A stretch of 64,000 nucleotides of DNA from Halosimplex salinum (GTDB lineage: Archaea > Halobacteriota > Halobacteria > Halobacteriales > Haloarculaceae): assembly GCF_003730195.1 (NCBI RefSeq), contig NZ_QWGG01000001.1, positions 992,001-1,056,000 of the forward strand. The letters are read 5' to 3'. The notes below the pieces were generated by a model. That model did not search any database. It was not told the origin of the DNA and saw only the letters and a list, made by a program, of their open reading frames with translations. The translations under genes and the position numbers were made by a program. Positions 16,364 to 24,576 of this stretch are shown piece after piece. Positions within the stretch are counted from its first letter, which is position 1; the number at the start of each line of letters is the position of its first letter.

Positions 16364-17161
16364 ATGGTCGATCCGATGGAGGCCGTCGATCAGATCGCCT
16401 TTCTCGCCCGGTCGAAGGCTCGGGTTCACGTGCTGGAGCAGTTGCGAGACCACGGCCCGGCGACACAGCGCGACCTCCGCGACCGACTGGACGCGTCCCG
16501 GTCGACGGTGACCCGGTCGCTCACGGCGCTCGAGGACCGCGGCTGGATCGAGCGAGACGACCGCTCCTATCGCCTGTCTCCGAAAGGTGAGGTCGTGACC
16601 GACGAGTTCCTGTCGCTACGCGACTCGGTCCGGGCGGTCGACGAGCTGTCTCCGTTCCTGCAGTGGTTCCCCTACGCGGAGTTCCCGCTCGACCTCTCGG
16701 CGCTCCGGGAGGCGGACATCACGTCCGCGGCGTCGCCCGACCCGTACGCCCCCGCCAGGAAACAGACGGAGCTGATCGAGACCGAGGACAGCTTTCGCGG
16801 ATTCCTCCCGTCGCTGGACATCGAGGGGACGAGAGTCGTCCACGAGCAGATCGTGAACGGCGGGTTCGAGGCGGAGGTCGTCGTCCCCGAGAGCGTGGAG
16901 CGGACTATCGCCTCCGGGGAGTACGCCGAGCTGTTCGGCGAACAGCTCGCGACCGGACGGCTGACCGTGTTCGTCCTCGACGACGACGTGCCGTTCTACC
17001 TCGGTCTGGCCGGTGACACCGTACAGATCGGCGTCGAAGACGACGAGGGGTTCCCCCGGGCACTGCTCGAGACGACGGCCGAATCGATCCGCGAGTGGGC
17101 GACCGACGTCTACGAGTCCCACCGCGAGCGGTCACGGGTCAAACCTGCCGACGACTTCTGA
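16364..17161 (+). CDS. winged-helix transcriptional regulator with FilR1/DUF1724-like sensor domain (COG4742 type)
   Basis: Encodes 265 aa. Residues about 8-80 form an ArsR/MarR-like winged helix (IAFLARSKARVHVLEQL, TQRDLRDRLDASRSTVTRSL for the recognition helix, WIERDDRSYRLSPKG for the wing). After a connecting helix, residues about 125-255 resemble the C-terminal domain of archaeal COG4742 regulators (RVVHEQIVNGGFEAEVVVPE, LTVFVLDDDVPFYLGLAGD, VQIGVEDDEGFPRAL). Such domains are thought to sense small ligands. It stands alone; the target genes are unknown. A second Met four codons in is an alternative start. Confidence 0.85.
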   Translation: MVDPMEAVDQIAFLARSKARVHVLEQLRDHGPATQRDLRDRLDASRSTVTRSLTALEDRGWIERDDRSYRLSPKGEVVTDEFLSLRDSVRAVDELSPFLQWFPYAEFPLDLSALREADITSAASPDPYAPARKQTELIETEDSFRGFLPSLDIEGTRVVHEQIVNGGFEAEVVVPESVERTIASGEYAELFGEQLATGRLTVFVLDDDVPFYLGLAGDTVQIGVEDDEGFPRALLETTAESIREWATDVYESHRERSRVKPADDF

Positions 17162-17209
17162 CCGGTTTCGAGCGTCCGTGCACGGGCTGCACAGATTTCA
17201 CGGGGTAAC

Positions 17210-17217
17210 GTAATACT
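17210..17217 (+). promoter_or_regulatory. TATA-like box upstream of the overlapping micro-genes at 17242
   Basis: GTAATACT centred about 28 nt upstream of the ATG at 17242, in the only AT-rich patch of this stretch. If used, transcription begins near 17242 and not at the GTG at 17349. Confidence 0.45.
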
Positions 17218-17241
17218 CCGTGCGACGTATCGTACCTGTGG

Positions 17242-17352
17242 ATGGGGTTCAGAGGGCCGCGCGGCGACGAAGCTGACAGCGGGGTCTGCCGACACGTCCC
17301 GGGCCAGCCACCGGTTCCGGGTGGGAGCGGTCTCCGCGGGGTGACACCGTGA
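17242..17352 (+). CDS. 36-codon leader-like micro-gene overlapping the zinc-ribbon gene
   Basis: An ATG at 17242 opens 36 codons (MGFRGPRGDEADSG at the start, GSGLRGVTP at the end). The TGA stop at 17350-17352 overlaps the GTG start of the next gene in a GTGA arrangement. With the TATA-like box at 17210 this would be the first, leaderless cistron, and the zinc-ribbon protein would be translated by coupling. Composition is Gly/Pro/Arg-rich and there is no recognisable domain, so chance or a regulatory leader remain possible. Confidence 0.4.
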   Translation: MGFRGPRGDEADSGVCRHVPGQPPVPGGSGLRGVTP

Positions 17353-17528
17353 CGTGCAGTAACTGCGGCGAGGGCGCGCTCGCGAGAGAGTACACGCTCC
17401 GGTTCACGCCGGATGGGGCACCGGACCGAGAACTCGACATGTTGCTCTGTACCGACTGCCTGCGCGACCTCAGTTCGGACTCGGCGGTCGAACTCGTCGA
17501 CGACCGGACGTTCGTCTCCTCGGAGTGA
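17349..17528 (+). CDS. 59-aa zinc-ribbon micro-protein
   Basis: GTG start. A CSNCGEGA knuckle at residues 3-6 and a CTDCLRDL knuckle near residue 34 form a four-cysteine zinc site separated by a beta-like stretch (REYTLRFTPDGAPDRELDMLL). The acidic C terminus (SDSAVELVDDRTFVSSE) is typical of haloarchaeal zinc-finger micro-proteins, which are abundant and mostly of unknown function. No in-frame ATG or GTG lies upstream before a stop at 17274-17276. The GTGA overlap with the preceding reading frame suggests translational coupling. Confidence 0.75.
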   Translation: MTCSNCGEGALAREYTLRFTPDGAPDRELDMLLCTDCLRDLSSDSAVELVDDRTFVSSE

Positions 17529-17586
17529 GTGTCCGGGTCGCTGTTTTCGTGTGGTTCGCGGAGAAAGTCCCGCGGCGTCGTTCCGT

Positions 17587-17877
17587 TTAGTGACTGTGAC
17601 CGGTGAGTTCGGCGAACGTGCGGCCGAATCGCTCCTCGAAGAGGTCGAGGGTTCGCTCCTCGGTCTCGGCGAGTCGCTCGTCGGGTTCTCCCTCCCCGTG
17701 GTGGGTCGCGCTGTGGATGCGCTGGGCGAACCCGAACATGGCGATGTCGCCGACGACCTCCGGGGCCGTCTCCTCGCCCTCCGCGAGCATGTCGAGCAGT
17801 TCGGTCGGGACTTCGAGTTCGTCCGTCGCCCCGTCCTCCGATTCGAGCGTCAGCGTGACCGTCTCGGCTTCTGCCAT
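17587..17877 (-). CDS. small acidic haloarchaeal protein, unknown function
   Basis: Encodes 96 aa from the ATG at 17877; two more in-frame Met codons at 17898 and 17901 exist, but the shorter form starts with the regular strand ETVTLTLESEDG. The N-terminal 35 residues are a beta-hairpin followed by ELEVPTELLDMLAEGEE. The remainder is helical with a His-rich centre (HSATHHGEG) and a terminal GHSH. The His clusters could bind metal but no defined motif is present. It is convergent with the zinc-ribbon gene, with about 60 nt between stops. Confidence 0.72.
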   Translation of the reverse strand: MAEAETVTLTLESEDGATDELEVPTELLDMLAEGEETAPEVVGDIAMFGFAQRIHSATHHGEGEPDERLAETEERTLDLFEERFGRTFAELTGHSH

Positions 17878-17987
17878 GGCCTCCGTAGGGAGAGCCATCA
17901 TATGGGTCTGGTGGATGCGTGTGCGAGCGCGAAAAACCGCTAGACGTCCGGGTCGGCCGCTGTCCGTCGACGCCGGCAGCCGCCCCG

Positions 17988-19046
17988 TCAGTCGTCCGCT
18001 TCCGCGGCCGCCTCCGCCTCGCCTTCCGCGGAGAGCTCGCGTTCGAGGTAGTCGTCGGCGTCCATCGCGGCCTTGCAGCCCATGCCGCCGGCGGTGATCG
18101 CCTGCTGGTAGTGGTGGTCGACGACGTCGCCGGCGGCGAACAGCCCCTCGACGCCGGTCGCGGTCTGGTCGGCGCCCTCGCCGCCGCCCCGACTGCCCTG
18201 CGTCATCACGTACCCCTCGCCGTCGAGTTCGACGGCGGTGTCTTCGAGATACTGCGTGTTCGGGGTGTGGCCGATGGCGACGAACACGGCGCCCACGTCG
18301 AAGTCGAACTGCTCGGTCTCGGCGTCGTCGAGGTTGTCCGACGGGTAGCCAGACTCGTTCTGCGCGAGCGTGACGTGGTCGACGCCGCCCTCCTGCGAGC
18401 CGTGGACCTCCAGCAGCTCGGTGTTTCGCATGATCTCGACGTCGCCGTCGTCGACTTTCTCCTGGAGTCGGTCAATCCAGTAGTCTTCCGCGCGGAACTC
18501 CTCGCGGCGGTGGGCGAGGTAGACCGTGTCGGCGAAGCGGGTGAGGAAGTCGGCCTCCTCGAAGGCGGCGTCGCCGCCGCCGACGACGAGCATGTCCTCG
18601 CCGCGGAAGAACGCGCCGTCACAGGTGGCACACGTCGAGACGCCGAAGCCCATCAGGTCGTCCTCGCCGGGGACGCCGAGCGTCCGCGCGCTCGCGCCGC
18701 TGGCGGCGATGAACGCGTCGGTCGTGTACGTGTCGCCGGTGTTGAGTTCGACCTCGAAGGGCGTGGCCTCGTCGTCCACGTCGACGACGATACCGTGCTC
18801 GATCTCGGCGCCGAACTGCTTTGCCTGCTCTTTCATGTTGTTCACGAGTTCGGTCCCGCCGACGCCGTCCGGGAAGCCCGGATAGTTCTCCACGTCGGTG
18901 GTCAGCGTGAGCTGTCCGCCCGGCTCGTCCCCTTCGAGGACGAGCGGGTCGAGGTTCGACCGCGCCGCGTAGATGGCGGCGGTCAGCCCCGCGATACCCG
19001 AACCCGCGATGATCAGCCGTCGATGGTCGACCGGCTCAGAACTCAT
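17988..19046 (-). CDS. trxB: thioredoxin reductase (NADPH/FAD)
   Basis: Encodes 352 aa. The N-terminal FAD-binding motif is LIIAGSGIAGLTAAIYAARS, with GGQLTLTTDVENYPGFP after it. The redox-active disulfide C139-A-T-C142 lies in FGVSTCATCDGAFF. The second GxGxxA-type NADPH motif is VVGGGDAAFEEADFL, and the FAD C-terminal motif is GLFAAGDVVDHHYQQAITA. It is about 30 residues longer than bacterial TrxB because of acidic inserts and an Ala/Glu-rich tail. It keeps thioredoxin-like proteins reduced. No thioredoxin gene is adjacent. Confidence 0.93.
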   Translation of the reverse strand: MSSEPVDHRRLIIAGSGIAGLTAAIYAARSNLDPLVLEGDEPGGQLTLTTDVENYPGFPDGVGGTELVNNMKEQAKQFGAEIEHGIVVDVDDEATPFEVELNTGDTYTTDAFIAASGASARTLGVPGEDDLMGFGVSTCATCDGAFFRGEDMLVVGGGDAAFEEADFLTRFADTVYLAHRREEFRAEDYWIDRLQEKVDDGDVEIMRNTELLEVHGSQEGGVDHVTLAQNESGYPSDNLDDAETEQFDFDVGAVFVAIGHTPNTQYLEDTAVELDGEGYVMTQGSRGGGEGADQTATGVEGLFAAGDVVDHHYQQAITAGGMGCKAAMDADDYLERELSAEGEAEAAAEADD

Positions 19047-19159
19047 TGCTACACGGTAATGGAGTATCCCGTATGTAGATTGCGCTGTCTCGTCGGCCCG
19101 TTACACGCCCGCTCGGGCCGACTGCCGCGACGTGTCCGGGAGTACGAACCGACTGCCGA

Positions 19160-19867
19160 TCACTCGTTTTTCCACTCGCCGATTTTCTCGCCGTGGATCT
19201 CTCCTTTCGCCTGGCGGTCGGTCGGCCACTTCGCCACGAGGAGGATGCAGAGGTAGAAGACGGCGAGCGCACCCGCCACGACCGGTCCCGGGACGCCGGG
19301 CAGTGCGGCCGTCTCCGTCCACTGCGACTCGGGCGTGAACAGCGTCACCTTCGCGACCCACGCGATGCCGACGACGAGGAACAGGAGGCCGTACGTCCGA
19401 CGGAGTCGCCGGGCGAGCGCCTCCAGCGTCGTGACCTTGAACGTCGGTGACCGGAGGTCCTTACTCAGTTTCTCGCGCCAGGCGGTGTCTTCGAGGCCGG
19501 TCGGCGACAGCGCGTTCGCGAAGAAGTTCTCCTGTACGATCCGGACGCGGGACCGATACACGTCGTAGAACCGGTAGCGCCGGACCTCGTAGGTGAGAAA
19601 TATCGAGAGCGCGACGACGCCGATCAGGAGCAGGTAGGCGGGCATCCGCGGGGTCGAGAACACCACCGACACCAGCGCCGCAAGCACCGTTATCGCCCAG
19701 TTCGTCGTGCGGTCCATCCGGTCCTGCGCGCCGGCGGCCTGGGTGACCTCGCTCCGGTAGAACTGCGGGAGCACGGAACTGAACCCGTCCGTGTCCCTCG
19801 CGATCTCGGCGCCGATCGCTTGGTCGTCCCGATCCAGCGGACTCTCGTTTCGGGCCTCGTCGTCCAT
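19160..19867 (-). CDS. DUF2270 family integral membrane protein
   Basis: Encodes 235 aa. The acidic cytoplasmic N terminus (residues 1-55) contains FSSVLPQFYRSEVTQAAG, a stretch I associate with DUF2270. Four hydrophobic helices follow: two close together (about 57-93, ITVLAALVSVVF and YLLLIGVVALSIFLT), then RRYRFYDVYRSRVRIVQENFFA, and two later ones (about 160-180 and 195-218). It ends in a Lys/Glu tail. The conserved RYxFYDVYRxRVRxxQ segment between membrane helices suggests a cytoplasmic functional loop. Function unknown; widespread in haloarchaea and some bacteria. Confidence 0.85.
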   Translation of the reverse strand: MDDEARNESPLDRDDQAIGAEIARDTDGFSSVLPQFYRSEVTQAAGAQDRMDRTTNWAITVLAALVSVVFSTPRMPAYLLLIGVVALSIFLTYEVRRYRFYDVYRSRVRIVQENFFANALSPTGLEDTAWREKLSKDLRSPTFKVTTLEALARRLRRTYGLLFLVVGIAWVAKVTLFTPESQWTETAALPGVPGPVVAGALAVFYLCILLVAKWPTDRQAKGEIHGEKIGEWKNE

Positions 19868-20022
19868 GCCCGCAGTTGGGCGGCCAGACCCAATACGTCT
19901 CAGACACCGTGTCTAACCCGCCAGTATCCCGAACACAGACGGAACGTACTAGGGGTGGGCCGGCCCCGTCCGGCGCGACCGCGGACCGAACGCTTAGGGC
20001 CACACCGGCGTTCGGTTCGACC

Positions 20023-20307
20023 ATGCCCGCCGACCTCGAGGAGAAGACCGACCGCTACGAGGGACTGCTCGCCGAAGCGCTCGACGCCGCCGAAGTCGCG
20101 CCGCCCGAGGGGACGCCCATGGCCGAGGCCGCCGGCGAGTGCGAGGAGATGGCCCGCTCGTACCTCGAAGACGGCCGCCACTTCCGAGACGACGACGACC
20201 CTGTGAACGCGCTCGCCTCCTTCTCCTACGGCCACGCGTGGCTCGACGCCGGCGCCCGCATCGGCCTGTTCGACGTGCCCGAGGAGGGACACCTGTTCAC
20301 CGTTTGA
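20023..20307 (+). CDS. DUF357 family protein
   Basis: Encodes 94 aa, all-helical. It matches the archaeal DUF357 pattern: EEKTDRYEGLLAEALDAAE, AGECEEMARSYLEDGRHF, and a C-terminal half DPVNALASFSYGHAWLDAG with aromatic residues packed as in HEPN-like four-helix bundles. No catalytic RxxxH motif is present. The start at 20023 gives the typical short N terminus. It is divergently arranged with the DUF2270 gene, with 155 nt between. Confidence 0.87.
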   Translation: MPADLEEKTDRYEGLLAEALDAAEVAPPEGTPMAEAAGECEEMARSYLEDGRHFRDDDDPVNALASFSYGHAWLDAGARIGLFDVPEEGHLFTV

Positions 20308-20390
20308 TCGCACGCGTTCGGAGCCATCAGGGCACCCGACACAGCGACCCGACGCCTCGCGAATTTCATCCGTGATTACTGGGGGTTCGA

Positions 20391-20397
20391 CTTTAAG
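20391..20397 (+). promoter_or_regulatory. TATA box of the pilus ATPase operon
   Basis: CTTTAAG about 50 nt before the ATG at 20443, predicting a short 5' leader of about 20-25 nt. Confidence 0.5.
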
Positions 20398-20442
20398 TGA
20401 CTCGCCGGGATACCTCGCGTAACACGCGGTCACGGACCCACT

Positions 20443-22074
20443 ATGTCACGCGAAGTCAGCGACGGGACGGGGAACGGGTGGAGCCTCGCGGCGTTCCAGC
20501 AGTGGCTCTCGCGTGCGGCGACGGCGCTGACCGGCACCCGGATCAACGTCCCCAACTACGACCCGGCGCGTCACGGCCGCCTCGTCGCCGACGACCCGCC
20601 GCCGGTCGGCCGCGAAGTCGAGCGCTACTGGCTCAACGCCCCCTTCGCGTACGTCTCGATCAGCTACGACGACGAGGAGAACGAACACCGCTACCACGTC
20701 GTCGAACCGTCCCTCGACGAGGGCGAACGCGACCTGCTCCACCGGGTGTTCGACGACATCCGCGACCCGCTCCTGTATCGCGACGACGTGAGCGACGACC
20801 CGACCGACGCGCTGCGCGAGGAACTGCGCCAGCGTCTCGAGGAGTACGGCGTCGACGTGGCGATGGAGACGTTCTACCGCCTCTTCTACTACCTCCACCG
20901 GTCGTTCCTGGGCTACGGGAAACTCGACCCGATAATGCACGACCCCGGCGTCGAGGACATCTCCTGTGACGGGACAGACCTCCCGATCTTCGTCTACCAC
21001 GAGGACTACACCGACGTGGAGACGAACGTCGCCTTCGCCCGCGACGAACTCGACGACTTCGTGATCCAGCTGGCCCAGCGGTCCGGGCGACACGTCAGCG
21101 TCAGCGACCCCGTCGTCTCGACGACGCTGCCCGACGGCTCGCGCATCGAACTGGCGCTGGGCGACGAGGTGACCCCGCGAGGGTCGGCCTTCACGATCCG
21201 GAAGTACGCCGACGAACCGCTGACGCCGGTCGACCTGCTGAACTACGGCACGTACGACGACCGGATGCTCGCCTTCCTCTGGCTCTGCATCGAGCACAAC
21301 AAGAGCCTCATTTTCGCCGGCGGGACGGCGGCCGGGAAGACCACCTCCATGAACGCCGTCTCGATGTTCATCCCGCCCCGCTCGAAGGTGATCACCATCG
21401 AGGACACACGCGAGCTGTCGCTCTACCACGAGAACTGGCTCTCCTCGGTCACCCGCGAGCGCATGGACGACGGCGACATCACGATGTACGACCTGTTGCG
21501 CTCGTCGCTCCGCCACCGGCCGGAGTACATCGTCGTCGGCGAAGTCCGCGGCGAGGAGGCGATCACGCTCTTCCAGGCGATGAACACCGGCCACACCACC
21601 TTCTCGACGCTCCACGCCGACTCCGTCCAGACGGTCATCAACCGGCTGGAGAACGAACCGATCAACGTGCCGCGGCCGATGGTGCAGTCGCTCGACGTGC
21701 TCAGCGTCCAGGTGTTGACCCGCTCGGGCGGCGAGCGCGTCCGACGGGCGAAGGCGATCTCGGAGATCGAGGGTATCGACCAGCGGACCGGCGACCTCGA
21801 CTACTCGAACACCTACTCCTGGGACGGCACCGCGGACACGTTCTCCCGGAACAACAGCGAGCTACTGGAGGAGATCCGCGAGGAACAGGGCTGGACGCGC
21901 GCCGAACTGGTCCGCGAGTTCCGCAACCGACGGCGCTTTCTCACCTACCTCCAGGAGGAGGGGATCACCGACTTCCGGCGGTTCACCGCGATGGTCAACA
22001 AGTACTACGCCGACCCCGCCGAGGTCGTCGACACGATCGACGACGCCGCGGTGACCGTCGACACCGACCAATGA
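20443..22074 (+). CDS. type II/IV secretion system ATPase (archaeal PilB/TadA family)
   Basis: Encodes 543 aa. The N-terminal domain (1-170) precedes the secretion-ATPase core: Walker A GGTAAGKT at residues 293-300, the Asp box ITIEDTRELSLYHENW, Walker B YIVVGEVRGEEAITLF, and the His box GHTTFSTLHADSVQTVI. Hexamers of such ATPases drive assembly of archaeal type IV pili or related secreted filaments. Its stop overlaps the start of the membrane platform gene (ATGA), so the two form a minimal pilB-pilC type pair. No prepilin or prepilin peptidase gene is near, so the filament subunit must be encoded elsewhere. Confidence 0.95.
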   Translation: MSREVSDGTGNGWSLAAFQQWLSRAATALTGTRINVPNYDPARHGRLVADDPPPVGREVERYWLNAPFAYVSISYDDEENEHRYHVVEPSLDEGERDLLHRVFDDIRDPLLYRDDVSDDPTDALREELRQRLEEYGVDVAMETFYRLFYYLHRSFLGYGKLDPIMHDPGVEDISCDGTDLPIFVYHEDYTDVETNVAFARDELDDFVIQLAQRSGRHVSVSDPVVSTTLPDGSRIELALGDEVTPRGSAFTIRKYADEPLTPVDLLNYGTYDDRMLAFLWLCIEHNKSLIFAGGTAAGKTTSMNAVSMFIPPRSKVITIEDTRELSLYHENWLSSVTRERMDDGDITMYDLLRSSLRHRPEYIVVGEVRGEEAITLFQAMNTGHTTFSTLHADSVQTVINRLENEPINVPRPMVQSLDVLSVQVLTRSGGERVRRAKAISEIEGIDQRTGDLDYSNTYSWDGTADTFSRNNSELLEEIREEQGWTRAELVREFRNRRRFLTYLQEEGITDFRRFTAMVNKYYADPAEVVDTIDDAAVTVDTDQ

Positions 22075-24494
22075 GTTCGGTGCTCGGTCTCGCGCCGCTC
22101 CTCGTGGCCCTCGGACTGGTCGCGCTCCTCCCGCTCGCGCCGCTCCACGACGGCCTGCGCACGCAGTTGACTCGCGCGGCTCGCCGGTACTTCGGCCGAT
22201 ATGTCCCCGACGGGGCGCCCGACCGACGGCGGCGACTGCAGGAGGCGTACGTGGACCAGACCTACCGCGCCTACGCCGCCGAGACCTACCTCGTGACGGC
22301 CCTGACCGCGGCGGCGGGCGCTATCGTCGGCGTCTACGTCTTCGGCGGGATCCTCCTGATCCTCCCCGCGGTCGGCGACTTCATCAACCAGTTGCCGAAT
22401 GCGATGGCGGGCGCGCTGGGCCGACCGGAACTCGAACCCGAACTCGCGCCGAACCAGGTGTTCGCCGTCCTGACCGCCGGCGGCGCGGTCACGGGCCTCG
22501 TCACTGCGGGGTTCACCTACTGGTATCGCTGGGAGCGCCCGCGCAGTCACGCGGAGGTGCGCCGGCGCGGTATCAACGAGGGCCTCCCACGGACGGTCGC
22601 GTTCGTCTACGCGCTCTCCCGTGGCGGGATGGCGACGCCGGAGGTGTTGCGGACGCTGGCGCATAACCGCGACGTGTACGGGCACGGCGCCGACGAGATC
22701 TCCGTCGCCGTCCGCGAGATGGACCTGTTCGGCCGTGACATCATCACGGCCGTCCGCAACACCTCGAAGCGGACGCCGAGCGAGCAGTTCAAGACCTTCA
22801 GCGAGAACTTCGCGAGCGTCCTCCAGAGCGGGCAGAACCTCCCGGGATTCCTGCGCGAGCAGTACGACCGCTACCAGGACGAGGCCGTCGACCGACAGGA
22901 GGACATCCTCGAACTGCTGGCGACCATCGCGGAGGCGTACGTCACCATCCTCGTCGCCGGCACCCTCTTCCTGATGACGATCCTCCTCGTGTTCGGGCTG
23001 ACGACCACGCAGACGATCGGCTTCCTCCGTCTGCTCGCCTATCTGATGATCCCGCTCGGCAACGTCCTGTTCATGCTGTATCTCGACGGGAAACTCGACA
23101 TGCTCGGGGTCGCGAGCGGGAGCGAGACCGGCGCGCTCGCCGAGTCGATGCGGGGGGCCGGCGGCGTCCCGGAGCCCGACCCGGACGGTCCGGTGACCGA
23201 CGGCGGCTACGCCGCGGCCGACAGCCGCCAGCTGGCCGCGTACGACTCGCTCGAACGGGTCCGCGCGGTGCTCAGCCAGCCGACGCGGACGCTGCTCGAA
23301 CGACCGACCGCGATCCTCTACGTGACGGTCCCGGTCGCGGTGCTGTGGATCGCGCTCCGGGCCCCCGCGGCGTTCGCGACCGGCGGCGTGCAGCCCCGCA
23401 TCCTGGACGACGTGCTCATCCAGGCGTTCCTGTTCGTCGTCGGCACGTTCGCGATCGTCTGGGAGCTGTACAGCCGGCGGATCGCCCGCATGGAGGCCGC
23501 GCTCCCCGAGTTGCTGGAACGCCTCGCGAGCCTGAACGACGCCGGGATGTCCGTCGTCGAGGGGTTCGAGCGGGTCCGCGAGAGCGACCTCGGGATCCTC
23601 TCGGTCGAGGTCGACCGGATCTGCCGGGACCTCACCTACGGGGCCAACGTCGACGACGCGCTCCGCCGGTTCGGTCTCCGCGTCCGCACGACCGCGACGA
23701 CCCGCGTCGTGACGCTGCTGACGAACGCGCTCCGGGCCAGCGGAAACCTCGCGCCGGTACTGCGGATCGCCGGGGAACAGGCCTCGGCGGAGATCAAGCT
23801 CCGTCGGAAACGCCGCCAGCAGATGTTCACCTACCTCGTCGTCATCTACATCTCCTTCGTCGTCTTCCTCGTGATCATCATCGCGGTCCAGGAGGTGCTG
23901 GTGCCGAGCCTCCCGAACAACGTCCCGACGCCGGACGGGACGAACAGCCTCGCCGTCAACGTCGACCAGTTCGCCCGCTTCGGCCAGGTGGACAAAGCCG
24001 CCTACACGCTCGTCTTCTTCCACACTGCGATACTACAGGCCGTCCTCTCGGGGTTCATCGGCGGCCAGCTCGGCGAGGGGTCGCTCAAGGACGGCGCCAA
24101 ACACGCCGCGATCATGCTGGCGGTCGCCTACGGCGCGTTCGTCCTGCTGTCGTCGCCGGTCGCCCAGGTCACCCTCGACGACCAGACGATGACCGCCGAC
24201 ACCGTCACCGTCGACTCCGCGTCGCTCTCCGAGGGCGGGTACGTCGCGATCCGCGCGCGGAGTCCGGACGGCGAGATCGTCGGCCACAGCGAGTACCTCG
24301 TCGCCGGCGAGCACGAGAACGTCAGGATACGACTCGAATCGACCTACGGCGAGGAGATGGATCTGTACGCGGTGCCGCACCTCGACACCGACGGCGACGA
24401 GCGGTTCGGCTACACCGGCGGGTCCGTCGACCGCACGTACCCCGACGACCGCTCGCAGATCTACGACGTCGCGCAGATCCAGCGCGGCGACTGA
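22071..24494 (+). CDS. type II secretion system F-type membrane platform (TadC/PilC-like) with extra C-terminal DUF7282-like domain
   Basis: Encodes 807 aa. It has two T2SF modules, each a helical cytoplasmic bundle followed by membrane helices (first bundle about 160-290 with RGGMATPEVLRTLAHNRDVY, helices about 290-345; second bundle about 470-590 with ERLASLNDAGMSVVEGFERV, helices about 590-620 and 640-695). After the last helix a beta-rich domain (about 700-807: VTVDSASLSEGGYVAIRARS, HSEYLVAGEHENVRIRLES, VPHLDTDGDERFGY) matches what I know as DUF7282, a domain of haloarchaeal surface proteins. It should face outward. This fusion is unusual for a platform protein. Confidence 0.9.
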   Translation: MSSVLGLAPLLVALGLVALLPLAPLHDGLRTQLTRAARRYFGRYVPDGAPDRRRRLQEAYVDQTYRAYAAETYLVTALTAAAGAIVGVYVFGGILLILPAVGDFINQLPNAMAGALGRPELEPELAPNQVFAVLTAGGAVTGLVTAGFTYWYRWERPRSHAEVRRRGINEGLPRTVAFVYALSRGGMATPEVLRTLAHNRDVYGHGADEISVAVREMDLFGRDIITAVRNTSKRTPSEQFKTFSENFASVLQSGQNLPGFLREQYDRYQDEAVDRQEDILELLATIAEAYVTILVAGTLFLMTILLVFGLTTTQTIGFLRLLAYLMIPLGNVLFMLYLDGKLDMLGVASGSETGALAESMRGAGGVPEPDPDGPVTDGGYAAADSRQLAAYDSLERVRAVLSQPTRTLLERPTAILYVTVPVAVLWIALRAPAAFATGGVQPRILDDVLIQAFLFVVGTFAIVWELYSRRIARMEAALPELLERLASLNDAGMSVVEGFERVRESDLGILSVEVDRICRDLTYGANVDDALRRFGLRVRTTATTRVVTLLTNALRASGNLAPVLRIAGEQASAEIKLRRKRRQQMFTYLVVIYISFVVFLVIIIAVQEVLVPSLPNNVPTPDGTNSLAVNVDQFARFGQVDKAAYTLVFFHTAILQAVLSGFIGGQLGEGSLKDGAKHAAIMLAVAYGAFVLLSSPVAQVTLDDQTMTADTVTVDSASLSEGGYVAIRARSPDGEIVGHSEYLVAGEHENVRIRLESTYGEEMDLYAVPHLDTDGDERFGYTGGSVDRTYPDDRSQIYDVAQIQRGD

Positions 24495-24576
24495 CGGTGC
24501 GGTCGCGAACGGCAGTCCCCGGGCCCGCCCGGGGGTCGTCACCTTTTAGACCAGTGGCCGACCTACCGACGAGGCG

